Below, piece after piece: positions 1 through 10,568 of a DNA stretch of 64,000 bases (positions within the stretch are counted from its first letter, which is position 1; the number at the start of each line of letters is the position of its first letter). Source of the DNA: Paralithodes platypus (taxonomy: Eukaryota > Arthropoda > Malacostraca > Decapoda > Lithodidae); assembly GCA_032716605.1 (NCBI GenBank), contig CM064519.1, positions 30,991,414-31,055,413 on the forward strand, given 5' to 3'. The notes under the pieces are model-generated. The model worked only from the letters and a program-made list of their open reading frames with translations, was not told the DNA's origin and ran no database searches. Position numbers and translations under genes: made by a program.

Positions 1-876
1 CAATAAATATGAAGATGGGGATCTTCCTTGTTTTGGCTACCCTTTTCCTTTTGAAAATATATATATATATATATATATATATAGATATATATATATATGC
101 TTTTACATAGGCATTAAATATTTTATAATTGATTTAATAAATAACGACTACATCCATATATCAATTCTGATTCTAGAATGTTCATCCTAAATATTTTTCG
201 ATTTTTGATCGAGTGGTTCCTTTATGACAGTTGCATGGAAGCTGCTACAAGAAACGTGCACAAATGTCCAAGCAAAAACGAATTGTTAAGTCATGAGTGT
301 TAGCTGATGCTCTAATACCGAGAGGAAAGATGACACAAGGTGGCACAACTAAGCATTTGATAATAAAGTATGTATCATGCAATGCAAAACAAGGGTTGAA
401 TGACCTTTTCTAAGGGAAGAATCGTTTGTTGAATAGGGTCATTGATCCTTCTACGGAATATATATAGTTTACCTGTCTTAGAGTAATCTCTCCACACCTA
501 CATAAATGTTAGTAATACTCCAACTGAGAACGGACACGACCTTTATTATGGCTGTCAGTTTGCCACTGAAATAATTCAAACTCGGTAAAAAGGACTAAGT
601 TTCTTTGAGGAATGTTTTGCAATATATCAGGTATGAGATGTCCAACTAAGGTAACGCTTGGATTTGAAAGCTATGTAAGACTTGTGTCTATTGGTTGATT
701 AGTGTTAGGGTAACAAAATGACTTAGACCTCATTCTGTAAAATGTGTTAAGTCATGAATAAAACAAACCGTAGTGATCAGTTGCGGATTTTGCAATATAT
801 GTTTCAGAAAGTGATGATGATTACATAATGTCTATGGAACTTTTGTTCATTTGCAGATGAGTGAATTGATGTATTT
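1..876. other. AT-rich intergenic DNA with (AT)n microsatellite
   Basis: An (AT)n tract lies at about 56-98. The rest is AT-rich, without a long open frame or a recognised repeat. I see no gene here. Confidence 0.6.
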
Positions 877-879
877 AAA

Positions 880-1040
880 ATAATAATAATAATAATAATA
901 ATTAAAGTTGCAAGCAACGTTGTCCTGGGTTCGACGGTTTTGCAAGCAGGGTATTGTGTTTGATACAAATGCTGTGTCACAGATATCAAAAGATCATTTA
1001 ACTTATCGGGCATGGAGAAACTACAGAAGGAGCAGATTGT
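880..1040 (+). repeat. (TAA)n tract followed by dispersed repeat R1
   Basis: A (TAA)n run at 880-901 is followed by a block starting TTAAAGTTGCAAGCAACG. The same block recurs at 4902-5033, including the GGGTATTGTGTT and CTTATCGGGCATGGAGAAA segments. Two diverged copies show that R1 is a dispersed repeat. A (TAA)n tail is common at LINE and SINE 3' ends, but the class is unknown. Confidence 0.55.
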
Positions 1041-1041
1041 G

Positions 1042-2545
1042 CAAACAAACAAATGCGAGAGAGGGAGAGATTGGCTGTAAAAGGGATCTGCCTCTATCTG
1101 TTTAGTAACAGAGTTGTAGATATGTGGAATAGGCTACCGAGTGCTATAATGGGATCAAGAACAATAGAGCTTCAACTTGAAATTAGATAGAACGAGATGG
1201 GTTGGGTGTGAAAGGGATCTGCCATGTGTAGGTCAATCGGCTCTGGAGACTCCCGTTTTCTTATTTTTTTATTTTCTCATTTGTGAAGGAGAGAGGGAGT
1301 ACGGCGAGAGAATAAGATGTCGTAAACGTAAGGAAGATAGCGATAAATATGAGAGAGAGAGAGAGCGCGGGATGGGTTGGGTGTGAAAGGGATCTGACAT
1401 GTGTGGGCCAATCGACTCTCTGCAGACTCCGGTTTTCTTATGTTCTCATTTGTGAGAGAGAGAGAGAGACTAGGATGTCATAAATGTAAGGAAGACAGAT
1501 TAATGAGAGAGAGTTTTTATGAGAAGGGTTGGGTGTGAAAAGGATCTGTCTTGTGTAGGCCAATTGGCTCTCTACAGACTCCCATTTTCTTATGTTCTTA
1601 TTTCTTACAATTGTGTTTTGGTTGCAGGTATATGATAACATGGGTGTATACTTAGTAAGTAGTGTAAATAACAGGTAACGTTTATGAGACGGGTTGAGTG
1701 TGAAAGGGACCTGCCTTATGTGGGCCACTTGGCTCTCTGCAGACTCCCATTTTCATCTTGGTTGCATGTGTAAGGGATCTGCCTCATTTGTACCGGTGTG
1801 CAAACAAACAAGAGCGAGAGAGAAAGAGATTGGCTGTGTAAGAGATCTGCCTCTATTCGCTTGGTAAAAGAGTTGTAGATATGTGGAATAGGCTACCAAG
1901 TGCTATAGTGGGATCAATAACAATAGAGCTTCAACATAAAATTTGATAAGACGAGATGGATTGGGTGTGAAAGGGATCTGCCGTGTGTGGGCCAACCGGC
2001 TCTCTGCAGACTCCCATTTTCATCTTGGTAGCATGTGTAAGGATCTGCCTCCTTTGTACCAGTGTGCAAATAAGAGAGAGAGATTGGCTGTGTAAGGGAT
2101 CTGCCTCTCTCGTAACAGAGTCGTAGATATGTGAAATAGGCTACCTAGTACTATAGTGAGATCAAGAACAATAGAGAATTTCAAGATAAAATCAGATAGT
2201 CATATGGATGAAATGGGTTGGATGTGGGCCACTTGTCTCTCTGCAGATTCCCATGTTCTTCTTGTAAGGGATCTGCCTCATTTGTACCGGTGTGCAAACA
2301 AACGAGCGACAGAGAGAGACTGGGTGTGTAAGGGATCTGCCTCTATTCGTTTAGTAACAGAGTTGTAGATATGTGGAATAGGCTACCGAGTCTTATAGCC
2401 AATCGGCTCTCTGCAAATTCCTGTTTACTTATGTTCTCATTTGTGAGAGAGAGAGCGAGGCTCCCTATTTCCTGTTCTCATGCACTAGTACAGTATGTCG
2501 TAATCGTAAGGAAGACAGCGATAAATAAGAGAGAGAGAGAGATAA
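1042..2545 (+). repeat. Tandem array derived from a LINE 3' end
   Basis: Two modules alternate. One encodes the peptide NRVVDMWNRLPS (near 1108, 1870, 2117 and 2358), which matches the extreme C-terminus of CR1/L2-like LINE polymerases (F-x-NRVVNxWNxLP). The other contains GGGTTGGGTGTGAAAGGGATCTGCC followed by GGGCCAATCGGCTCTCTGCAGACTCCCATTTTC and recurs about every 150-175 bp. The full module spacing is about 245 bp in the later part. GAGAGA runs are interspersed. It looks like a satellite born from a truncated LINE tail, with the repeat structure directly visible and the LINE origin inferred from the peptide. Confidence 0.7.
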
Positions 2546-3150
2546 CTAATGCGTAGCCTATAGCAACACTCAAACAAGCACACACATAGCTACACAAGAC
2601 CATCCCACAAGCACACACACGTCTATCTAGCGACGAACTGTCCTGTTTACATATCATACATACTCCCCCCATCCCCATTCCATCACTTCGTATGTACGAT
2701 ATTATTTCCGTCTTTTTTACTGTGTATGGATTAAGTTATTGGTGTTCACTCTTGACATACGTGTCCTGCTACTTCTGTATGCATACATAATAGCATGAAA
2801 GTGACCAATACGCGCATATGAAGTTATGTATCTCGTATATCGGGGTTCTCTTCCCTTCCATCGGTACACCCCTTATACCTCCCTCCCTCCTCCCTATCCC
2901 ATATGTGTAAACATTATATTTTAGCTTTCCGAAGGTAAATACGTACTTCCGATAAATATCTAGCATTGTATTTAAATCATGAATCCTGTTTAATGTCATT
3001 ATTTAATAGAAACATGTGTAAGGTTCACATTTATACACAGGATAAGATAAGCAAATACAAACCTCAGCATAATCATTGGCGATGAGATGGAGAGACGTAC
3101 TGTAGGTGCGAGTCTCTGGGGTGGGGGGGGGAGAGGAGGAGGTGGTGGTT
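2546..3150. other. Unannotated intergenic DNA
   Basis: No repeat or gene recognised. It contains a CTCCCTCC-rich patch near 2880 and a G-run near 3120. Open frames are short and compositionally unremarkable. Confidence 0.5.
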
Positions 3151-3156
3151 GTAGGC

Positions 3157-4900
3157 AGTGTTGCCAGTTGTACCGCTACATATTACCGCTAGATGTAGAG
3201 CTATATTTACTTCAGTTTAGCAGCCATTTTTTCATATCTAGAGACATTTACTGGGGATAATTTTAAAATTTCAGACATTCTAGTTATATTACATTGTAAA
3301 ATTTGCAAAACAAACAAATCAAAACTCTTTAGGAATTGCAGCATTATTCTACCATTGTTTGACTATGTAGCAACATGCTAGCGACTTTTCAGAAAGGATC
3401 TAGCGGTATTTTGGGGTAACACTTAGGCAGTGTTGCCAGTTGTATCGCTATATATATCCGCTAGATGTAGAGCTATTTACTTCAATTTAGAAGCCATTTT
3501 TTCATATCTAGAGATTTACTAGGGATAATTTAAAAATTTCAGACATTCTAGTCATATTACATTGTAAAATTTGCAAAACAAACAAACCAAAACTCTTTAG
3601 AAATTGCAGCATTATTCTAACATTGTTTGACTATGTAGCAACATGCTAGCGACTTTTGAGAAAGGATCTAGCGGTATTTTGTGTACACATACTGGGAGGG
3701 TGGGAGGGAGGTGTTGGTTGCAGTGTTGCCAGTTGTAAAGCTACATATTACCGCTAAATGTAGAGCTATTTACTTCAATCTAGCAGCCATTTCTTTTATA
3801 TCTAGAGACATTTATATCTAGACATTATATCTAGGGATAATTTGAAAATTTCAGACATTCTAGTCATACTACATTGTAAAATTTGCAAAACAAACAAACC
3901 AATACTCTTTAGAAATTGCAGCATTATCCTAACATTGTTTGGCTATGTAGCAACATGCTAGCGACTTTTGAGAAAGGATCTAGCGGTATTTCGTGGTAAC
4001 ACTTTAGGAGGGTTAAAATACGAGTCACACGGGCAATTGCCAAAACTTTAAAGGTCCATATCATTGTTATTAAACTAAGCATTTGGCAAAGGGAGGTATT
4101 GTTAAAAACCTTAGCCAATACTCTGTCATTCACCAAAAATACATTTGAATTTATCATTATTATTTGGTAGGGTAGGTATGTATAGGTAGGTTGGCTAAAT
4201 AATTGCTGGAATTCGTAGGGACTCGAACTGTTTTCAGAGAGTTAAATACAAAAAAAAATTATAGATCTGAATAATAAAGAGATTATGTTATTAAGCAAAA
4301 CTGGGGGATGCCTGGAAGCCTATAGACTGTAGACGGTAAACTTTGTGTGGGTAGCGAATGCGGTTTTAAAGTAATTTAAGAATAGACAGTTTTCAATGCT
4401 GCGGCCAAACTATTCCACCCATTTATATTTGTTTGGTATCAAAACGTTAGGAATCGCGAGCCTCACCCAACTACGCAAGCATGGCTTTGATCATCGGCGT
4501 AGTTTTCAAGATGTGGAATTTTAAGTGGAATTAGAGCTTTTTTCAAGATTGCCGGAAAAAACCCCACGTGCAAAAGCAAAACTTTCTCAATAAAATTTGC
4601 GGAGCATTAGTAGGGGAGTGCGTATGCCAAAGCCCAGTCGTTTCCTGTGAGTGGGAGAGACGGTATTTAGGCGTAAAGTTTTTCGGGAAATCGGCTGCCA
4701 CGGACCTGTTTGGCCACCATGCCGGATGTTTAGCATATCAAAAGTTGCCCAATACAAAAACGCACCTCTTGTGAAAGTTTGATCCCGATCCAAAAAGCGG
4801 TTCTGGAGTTATTGCGTCGAAACCGGCGCGTAAGAAGAATTTGGATGAAAACCCAGGTTTAATGATTACAATAGGGGTTCCCCGTAGGAGACGAACCGCT
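3157..4900 (+). repeat. Composite dispersed repeat R0, copy 1
   Basis: Three consecutive ~270-295 bp units begin GCAGTGTTGCCAGTTGTA at about 3157, 3427 and 3720. Each carries inverted ends (TACCGCTAGAT near the start, ATCTAGCGGTA near the end), as in a small TIR element. They are followed by an ~880-bp block (4014-4900) ending GGGGTTCCCCGTAGGAGACGAACC. The whole arrangement recurs at 20337-21850 with only two leading units. An open frame at 4568-4774 (68 codons) is shared with the other copy, but its changes are mostly amino-acid altering, so I do not call it a gene. Confidence 0.75.
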
Positions 4901-4901
4901 A

Positions 4902-5033
4902 ATTAAAGTTGCAAGCAACGTTGTGCGGGGTTCGAGTGGGGTTGCACGCAGGGTATTGTGTTGGATACAAGGGCTGTGCCACATATATCAAAATATCATG
5001 TATCTTATCGGGCATGGAGAAAGTACAGAAGGA
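4902..5033 (+). repeat. Dispersed repeat R1, copy 2
   Basis: This is a diverged second copy of the 902-1033 block, starting ATTAAAGTTGCAAGCAACGTTGT and ending near GGGCATGGAGAAAGTACAGAAGGA. It directly abuts the composite repeat on its left. Function unknown. Confidence 0.55.
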
Positions 5034-5233
5034 ATATAGTGTAGCCATTTTGGCTATGGCCACTTAGACCATTAAGGAGTGTGACCATTTTTGGTTAAAG
5101 CTATTAATCCTGTACGAGATGTTGTTGTTGTTGTTGTTCCCTAAGCTGCCTGGCCAAACAGCCCCGAGTCCCTGAGGAAGGCCATGGCCATGATTGGGCT
5201 TTCCCACAGAGCTCTCATTGAGTGTAGATTGTG

Positions 5234-6400
5234 TTATTGGCGTAAGTGGTTGTGTGAAATGCAGTCTTCTATGATGTGTTTAATGGTATGGGGTGCTGTG
5301 TTACATCCCGGGCAGGCGTCGACAACGGAGTCATCCAGTCTCTTCTGATAGCTCAGGAGAGCTGGATGGTGTCCGCATCTCAGCCTGGCCAGGTGGACTC
5401 TGTCCTCGCGAGGAAGGGAGGATTCGGAAGGATGGATTTCAGGAGGTCGTGCTTGCAGCTGCGTGTTGTCTGTGAGTGAGTGGATGGATCGGCGAGAGAT
5501 ATGAGTTTGGATGTGCTTCTGGAAGTTGGTTCGGGGTGGGCAGGGAGGGAGAGAGGACAGTAATTGTGTGTGATACCGTGTGCTGGGTGTTGTTTTGATA
5601 TTTCTTGGTGTCTGTGGGTGTGTTGCCATGTAGTTTAGTGGGTGGTCTTGGTTCGTTGAGGCTGCTGCCAGGAGTTGAGTGCCTCTCATGTCCAGATGGT
5701 CTTTGACTTTGAGGATTTTGGTTTCTTGATGTAGGTGATCTGTGGGTGCAGTAGCTGTGCAGCCTGTAATGATCTTCAGGGCGTTGTTTTGAATAGTCTG
5801 TAAGGTCTTATGATGTGTTTCAGCTAGGTTAGAAGCCCAGGCTGGGCTTGCGTATTCCATCACTGATCTTATGTATTGTTTATATACTGTGGTGGTAGTT
5901 TCTTTGTTGTGTCCAAATTTTGTGTGAGCAAGTGACCTGAGGGCTTTAAGTCTGGGTGTCAGTTTCTTTTTAATGTTTGTGGTGTGCTGTTTGAATGTCA
6001 TATGAGTATCATATGTTACTCCTAGGATTTTGGGTGTGTGTGTATGTGTTAGGGGTGTGTTGTTTATGGTGAGTTGAGGGATGTATTTGTGTTCTCCTGT
6101 CCAGCTTGTGAGCAGGGTTGCGGTGGATTTGGCTGGGGCTAGATTAAGTCTGTTTGTAGTGCACCAGCCATGTAGTGTGTTGAGATAGGGTTGAAGGAGA
6201 TCTGTTGCTCTTTTTGGGTCATGGTGTGTGCATGTGAGTGTTATGTCATCTGCATAGGAGGCTAAGTTTATTTGGGGCGTATTGGGTGTAGTTATATCGT
6301 GCATGTACAGATTGAAGAGTGCGGGCGATAGGACGGATCCTTGTGGGACTCCGTTTGGAAAATTTCTGATTTTAGATGACTGACCGGCAAAAGATACGTG
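5234..6400 (-). pseudogene. LINE-A reverse transcriptase, C-terminal part
   Basis: The frame downstream of the N gap carries [14 protein letters not shown], then the catalytic ASYADD box, thumb sequence, and the conserved LPREDRVHLARLRCGHHPALL segment with CPGC...H. It differs from LINE-B at about ten of 356 residues. It stops at 5234-5236 (TAA) where LINE-B has CAA, removing the last ~32 residues. This premature stop, together with the frameshifts upstream, makes the copy inactive. Confidence 0.9.
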
Positions 6401-6500
6401 NNNNNNNNNNNNNNNNNNNNNNNNNNNNNNNNNNNNNNNNNNNNNNNNNNNNNNNNNNNNNNNNNNNNNNNNNNNNNNNNNNNNNNNNNNNNNNNNNNNN
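6401..6500. other. Assembly gap (100 N)
   Basis: The 100 Ns lie inside LINE-A. Flanking sequence aligns to LINE-B at 34587 and 35072, so about 484 bp are missing rather than 100. Confidence 0.95.
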
Positions 6501-7211
6501 TTGCTTATGTTGTCTAGGCCACAAGCGGATGAGTGCTTGAGATTGTTGATGATATGCTTTGTCTGGTGATTGGTGAAGGGTGTATAGTCAGGGTCTGTGG
6601 GGAATTGTCTCTTACGTCGGATGACACGTCGGTCGTCTTTGTGAGGTTTTAGGTGACTGACATGTGAGAAGTGATTGATGAGAGTGTTTGCTTGTTGTTT
6701 ACATGAAGGAGTAGAGTCTGTTGTTGTGATTGCAGCATGTGATTGTGTTGTGTTGCTGTTGGAAAGTGTGATGCTGTTTAGTGTTTTGTAGAGTTTTTGG
6801 GGGTTTGTTTTGTGATCAAGTGTTTGTAGGAAGTTATTCCAATTTAGTTTTTGTTGTTCTTGTATTTTGTTGTTAGTTTGGGTGTTGAGTGCTTGGATTT
6901 GTTGTGTGATGTCTTGTGTGTGGGGTGCTGGGGAGTGTTTCAGTATGTTGCGTTGTCTGATGAGGTTTTGAATTTCTGGTGTGAAGTTGGGGTTGTGTTT
7001 TCTGTTACCTCTTGGAATGTGTTTCTTGTCAGTGTTTTGGATAGTTTTATTGAGTATGTGTACAGCATTGTTGATGTTAGTGATGGGTGTACTGTTTAGA
7101 GTTGTGAAGTGTTGTTGTGTCTCATTTGTGAATGCTTCCCAGTTAGGTCTTTTATAATTGGTGTATGTGTGTTTGTGGTTAGCTGGGGTGAGTCTGGTTT
7201 TGGTGGTAATA
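6501..7211 (-). pseudogene. LINE-A EN-RT linker and RT N-terminal part
   Basis: This is collinear with LINE-B 33850-34587. The minus-strand translation matches the NYKRxNWEAFTNET and FPTDPDYTPFTNHQTKHIINNLKHS segments. One in-frame codon is missing relative to LINE-B (RGNRKHN versus RGNRKRHN). The RT palm lies in the gap that follows. Confidence 0.75.
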
Positions 7212-7865
7212 ATGATTGGGAGGTGGTCAGAGCCTAAGGTTCTGACCCCCCTCCAGGATGTTGTGGGGGTGAGTTCTGGGGAGCAAAAGGTGATGTCTGG
7301 AGATGATGGGTTATAGAGGGCTTGGTGAGGAATATGGGTATGTTGATGGATGTCATTAAGGATGATGAGGTTAACAGTTTGGTTTTGTAGTACCAGCCCT
7401 CTGTCTGTGTCGGGGTTGTCGACAAACCAGGCCGACGTCTTGGCGTTGAAGTCACCACCCAGGATGATGTGTGGGGTGTTTGTGATGTGTTGTAAGTGTG
7501 GTCTGTATTCATTTGGTACTGTAGGGGATGTATGTGTTTATGATGGTTATGTTGGAGTTGTTGCCAGTGCGTATTTTAATTGATTGTATTTCTGTTGTGT
7601 TATCATTTGGGGGGAGGAGGGATTTGGTTTGTACACTGGTAACTATGTATGATATTTCATTGTGTACCAGGGTGATGAGTCCACCGCCTCCGCCAACAGC
7701 CCGGTCTTGTCTGATGGTGGTGAAACCATGAAATGTGGGTGTTTTTTGTGTTGTGCAGAGTTTTGTTTCTTGTAAGATGGCAATGTGTATGTTGTGTTGT
7801 TTGATGAAGTGTGAGAGTTTCTTTGTGTTGATGCCATCTATGTTCAATTGGAGAATGTTAATGTT
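7212..7865 (-). pseudogene. LINE-A endonuclease (EN) domain, frameshifted
   Basis: The minus strand encodes the start of an APE-type endonuclease: ILQLNIDGINTKK, then LQETKL and a GGGGG loop (7509-7865). It continues in another frame with LGGDFNA (GDFN motif, about 7443-7463) and GSDHLP (SDH motif, about 7212-7224). A single-base difference near 7530 separates the two frames. APE-type EN nicks target DNA to prime reverse transcription. The motif order and spacing are those expected for jockey/CR1-like elements. Confidence 0.85.
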
Positions 7866-8070
7866 ATGTGCACGATGTATGTTGGGTGCTGCTGCACGAG
7901 GATGGGGTGGGGGTGAGGGAGGGGCTGGGGGATGGGATGGGTGAGGTGGGGGTGGGGATTGGGGAGCAGATGGGGGTTGGAATGGATTAGGATGGGGTGT
8001 GGTATGTTGAGTTGAGGATGTGGATGGTATGGGAAGGTTAGGTGGGTTAGGGAGGAGAGGTGGACAGGTT

Positions 8071-8481
8071 TTAGGGGGGGGGGGGGGATGATATGGGAAG
8101 GTTAGGTGGGTTGGGGAGGAGAGGTGGGCGGGTTTTAGGCGAGGGATTTGACTGGGAGAGGGAGGGGCATGAGGAACAGGTCCAGGTGTTCATGTAGTGT
8201 TTCTTGGAGGCAAGTGTTGTGCAGGTGAAGTGGGTCCAGTTCCTGCATGAATTGCAGAGAACTGAACCATTAGTGTGGCGACTCGAAGCGATGGGTTTTG
8301 AGCAAGTTGGACATATGTATGTGTAGGTGGGTCCTGGGTTGCTCTCAATGTTTCCGGCTAGAAGAAGTCTTCGAGAAATGACAGCCGGAGAGTCATTTCT
8401 CGGTGTAGGAAAAACTGTGTGATGTGTGTGTGTGGTGTGAGGTGTGGAAATTCCCGGCGCGACCGAAGCCGCTCCAAGGAC
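8071..8481 (-). pseudogene. 5' region of LINE-A: 2A-like motif plus PHD finger
   Basis: The minus-strand frame reads LLLAGNIESNPGP at about 8329-8367, followed directly by a C4HC3 zinc finger (CPTC...CNSC...H..C...CSSC) at about 8167-8313, then a proline-rich linker. 2A-like motifs (consensus D-V/I-E-x-N-P-G-P) cause ribosome skipping and are known at N-termini of some LINE proteins, including ones with PHD fingers. Here the consensus Asp is Asn (codon AAC, 8350-8352), so skipping may be weakened. No in-frame ATG exists inside the element. The only one (8497-8499) lies in flanking target DNA. The frame is lost at a G14 run (8074-8087) next to a ~54-bp local duplication. Confidence 0.8.
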
Positions 8482-8492
8482 TCCTGTACGAG

Positions 8493-9089
8493 TAGGCATA
8501 ATTGCCCGAAATTGCCTTCATTCCCTGCTCATTTTCATGCATAAGCAAAAGCCAGAGCGTAATACAATTATGTATTCGTGAAAGTACGGTAATAGCTTTC
8601 AAATTACTCCTGAATCATCCCTGTACGACGTCTGGTTTTCTTGTAAGGATCTTGCAAACGAAGGGCAAAATTGCTAAAAATTACCAAATCCGATAGGCCT
8701 AGGCGAAATCGCTAATAATTACCAATTATTTTCTGTTTTCGCTATGTGTGACGCTGCACAAAAGTGAACTCTCTCTCACACAAACCTCAGTGTCGTGGCG
8801 GGGCCTGTAGGCTCTGGCTGACGTCCATCCGTGCTGCTTGCAAAAGCTGGCCTGGCTCACAGGCTACAAAATAGCCGGAAAATCGTCTCCGTCATATGAG
8901 GGGCCCCGCGGGAATTGGGTTAAGAAGTGTGGTTGTTTTGATTATTTGATAGGGTCACCATAAGGGTAATGGTGTGGCATTTATTCTGTACAGAAGCTTG
9001 GCCTTTTTGGTTGGGGCTTCTTAGGAATGTGACCTTTTTCGTTAGCCATGGTGAAAAGTGCAGAGGTACAAATTATTATAAGCAACCTC
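8493..9089. other. Intergenic DNA between LINE-A and the RTE element
   Basis: This holds repeated AAATTGCTAAAAATTACCAA-like motifs and a GC-rich patch at 8790-8920. No gene is seen. An open frame starting at 8969 runs from here into the RTE element and is a chance fusion. Confidence 0.5.
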
Positions 9090-9102
9090 ATGTTAAAAAT
9101 AT

Positions 9103-9952
9103 TGTATTGATTGCATGCGTGTATGCCCCGACAGAGGATATACTTGAAAGAAAGAAAGAGGAGTTCTGGATGAATGTGGAGGCGTGCCTGGAGAAGTTTG
9201 GCAAGAACGAAAGAATATTTCTGATTGGGGATATGAATGGTAAGGTGGGTGATAGGAAAGTTGAGGGAGTGGTGGGAGGGTGGGGGGTACCATCAGAGGT
9301 GAATGGGAATGGTAGTGCACTTGTGGACGTATGTGTGGGGAGGAGGCTGTGGATAGCCAAGACCTTCTTCCGACACAGAATGATCCACAGGTACACGTGG
9401 AAACGGATGTTGACGATGAAGGATAAGACAGTGGTGGAACGAAAGTCATTGATTGATTATTTATGTGTGGATGAACGAATGAAGAAATCTGTGATGGATG
9501 CTAGGGTGTATAGGGGTATTGGAGGGGGTCTGTCTGATCATTATGTAGTGGTAGCTAAGGTTAGGATACAAAAGAAGTGGGTGAGGAGAGCTGGAGGGAG
9601 GCGAGAGGAGGGTGGAATGATGAGCAGGGTGGAGAGGTTGCAGGAGGAGGAAGTCAGGGAGGAGTACAGGAGAGCAGTGGAAAGACGACTAGGTGGGTTC
9701 GACCTGGAAGTTATGGAGGAAGTGGAGGAGATGAGCAAGGTGTTTAAGGATGAGATCTGTGCAGCATGTGAGGAGGTGTGTGGAGTGAGGAGAAGAGGGA
9801 GGGGAGTGAAAGGTACAGCATGGTGGACAGAAGAGGTAAGAATAGCTGTGGAAGAAAAGAAGAAAGCATATAGAGAGTGGTTGGGTAGTAGAGGGAATGA
9901 AGATTCCGAGAGACAGAAACGAGCACCTGAGTGTAAAATGGAGGGAGAGTAA
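9103..9952 (+). pseudogene. RTE-C endonuclease and linker
   Basis: The open frame covers the EN from VYAPTED (about 9118) through LSDHYVVVAKV (about 9530-9565) and a basic, coiled-coil-prone linker. It ends in a frameshift near 9930, after which the homologous frame continues at 9897-10085. The apparent ATG at 8969 lies in flanking DNA and is not the element's start. Confidence 0.85.
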
Positions 9953-10086
9953 GAAACTGTTCTGGGAAGAAGTCAAGAAAGTTAGGGAAGGTAGCAAGGG
10001 AAACAGTAAGGGTGTGAAAGATAAGAATGGGAGAATGCTAGCCGAGAAGCAAGAGAGAGTCGAGATGGAGGGAGTACTTCAGTGAG

Positions 10087-10527
10087 TTGCTAAATGTAAG
10101 GAATGAAGAGCCAGCAAACATAGCTGGATATGGTATGGGAGGGAGAAGAAGAGAAGTAGTGGAGGAGGAGGTGGGGATCAGGAGGTCAGAAGTGTGGGAA
10201 GCCATGAAAAGAGTGAAGTTGGGGAAAGCACCAGGAACAGATGGAGTGTGTGGGGAAATGTTGAGGTATGGTGGTGAGATAGTGATAGAATGGGTATGGA
10301 AAATGTGCAAACTAGCATGGGAGAAGGGGAGTGCACCCGATGACTGGAAGACTGGCATAATAGTCCCCCTATATAAGGGCAAAGGGGAAAGAGGAGTGTG
10401 TGGTAACCACCGAGGAATATGTCTTCTAAGCGTAGTAGGGAAGGTATACAGTAGGGTACCGGTAGTGATTGAGAGAGTGAGAGTGAGAACGGAGAAATGG
10501 AGAGGCGACAAGCAGGGAGGTTTTTAG
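10087..10527 (+). pseudogene. RTE-C RT N-terminal palm and fingers
   Basis: This encodes VWEAMKRVKLGKAPGTDGV, the RTE RT motif 1-2 region, then W-KTGIIVPLYKGKGE and the NHRGICLLSVVGK motif. It ends at GGF followed by a stop, where intact RTE polymerases carry the NKQGGF motif and read on. Frameshifts precede it (near 10060) and follow it (near 10525-10608). Confidence 0.85.
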
Positions 10528-10568
10528 GAAGGGAAGAGGATGTGTAGATCAGATTTTTACCCTGAATT

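Larger units (their letters stand above)
5119..8481 (-). mobile_element. LINE-A, APE-type non-LTR retrotransposon with TSDs
   Basis: A minus-strand element with 3' tail (TTG)n on the plus strand (i.e. (CAA)n). It is flanked by perfect 11-bp target-site duplications TCCTGTACGAG at 5108-5118 and 8482-8492. Read 5' to 3' it encodes a 2A-like motif, a PHD-type zinc finger, a proline-rich linker, an apurinic-type endonuclease, RT, and a C-terminal Cys/His motif (CPGC...H...H...C). A 100-N gap lies at 6401-6500. By alignment with LINE-B (33579-36354) the gap replaces about 484 bp, so the true length is near 3.7 kb. The copy is broken by frameshifts and a nonsense codon. The family is jockey/CR1-like; the exact clade is not settled. 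Confidence 0.92.

Noticed and set aside
8969..9102. Apparent N-terminus of a 327-residue protein starting at 8969
   Set aside because: The 13-bp TSD shows that the RTE element begins at 9103, so the upstream codons are flanking DNA in frame by chance.
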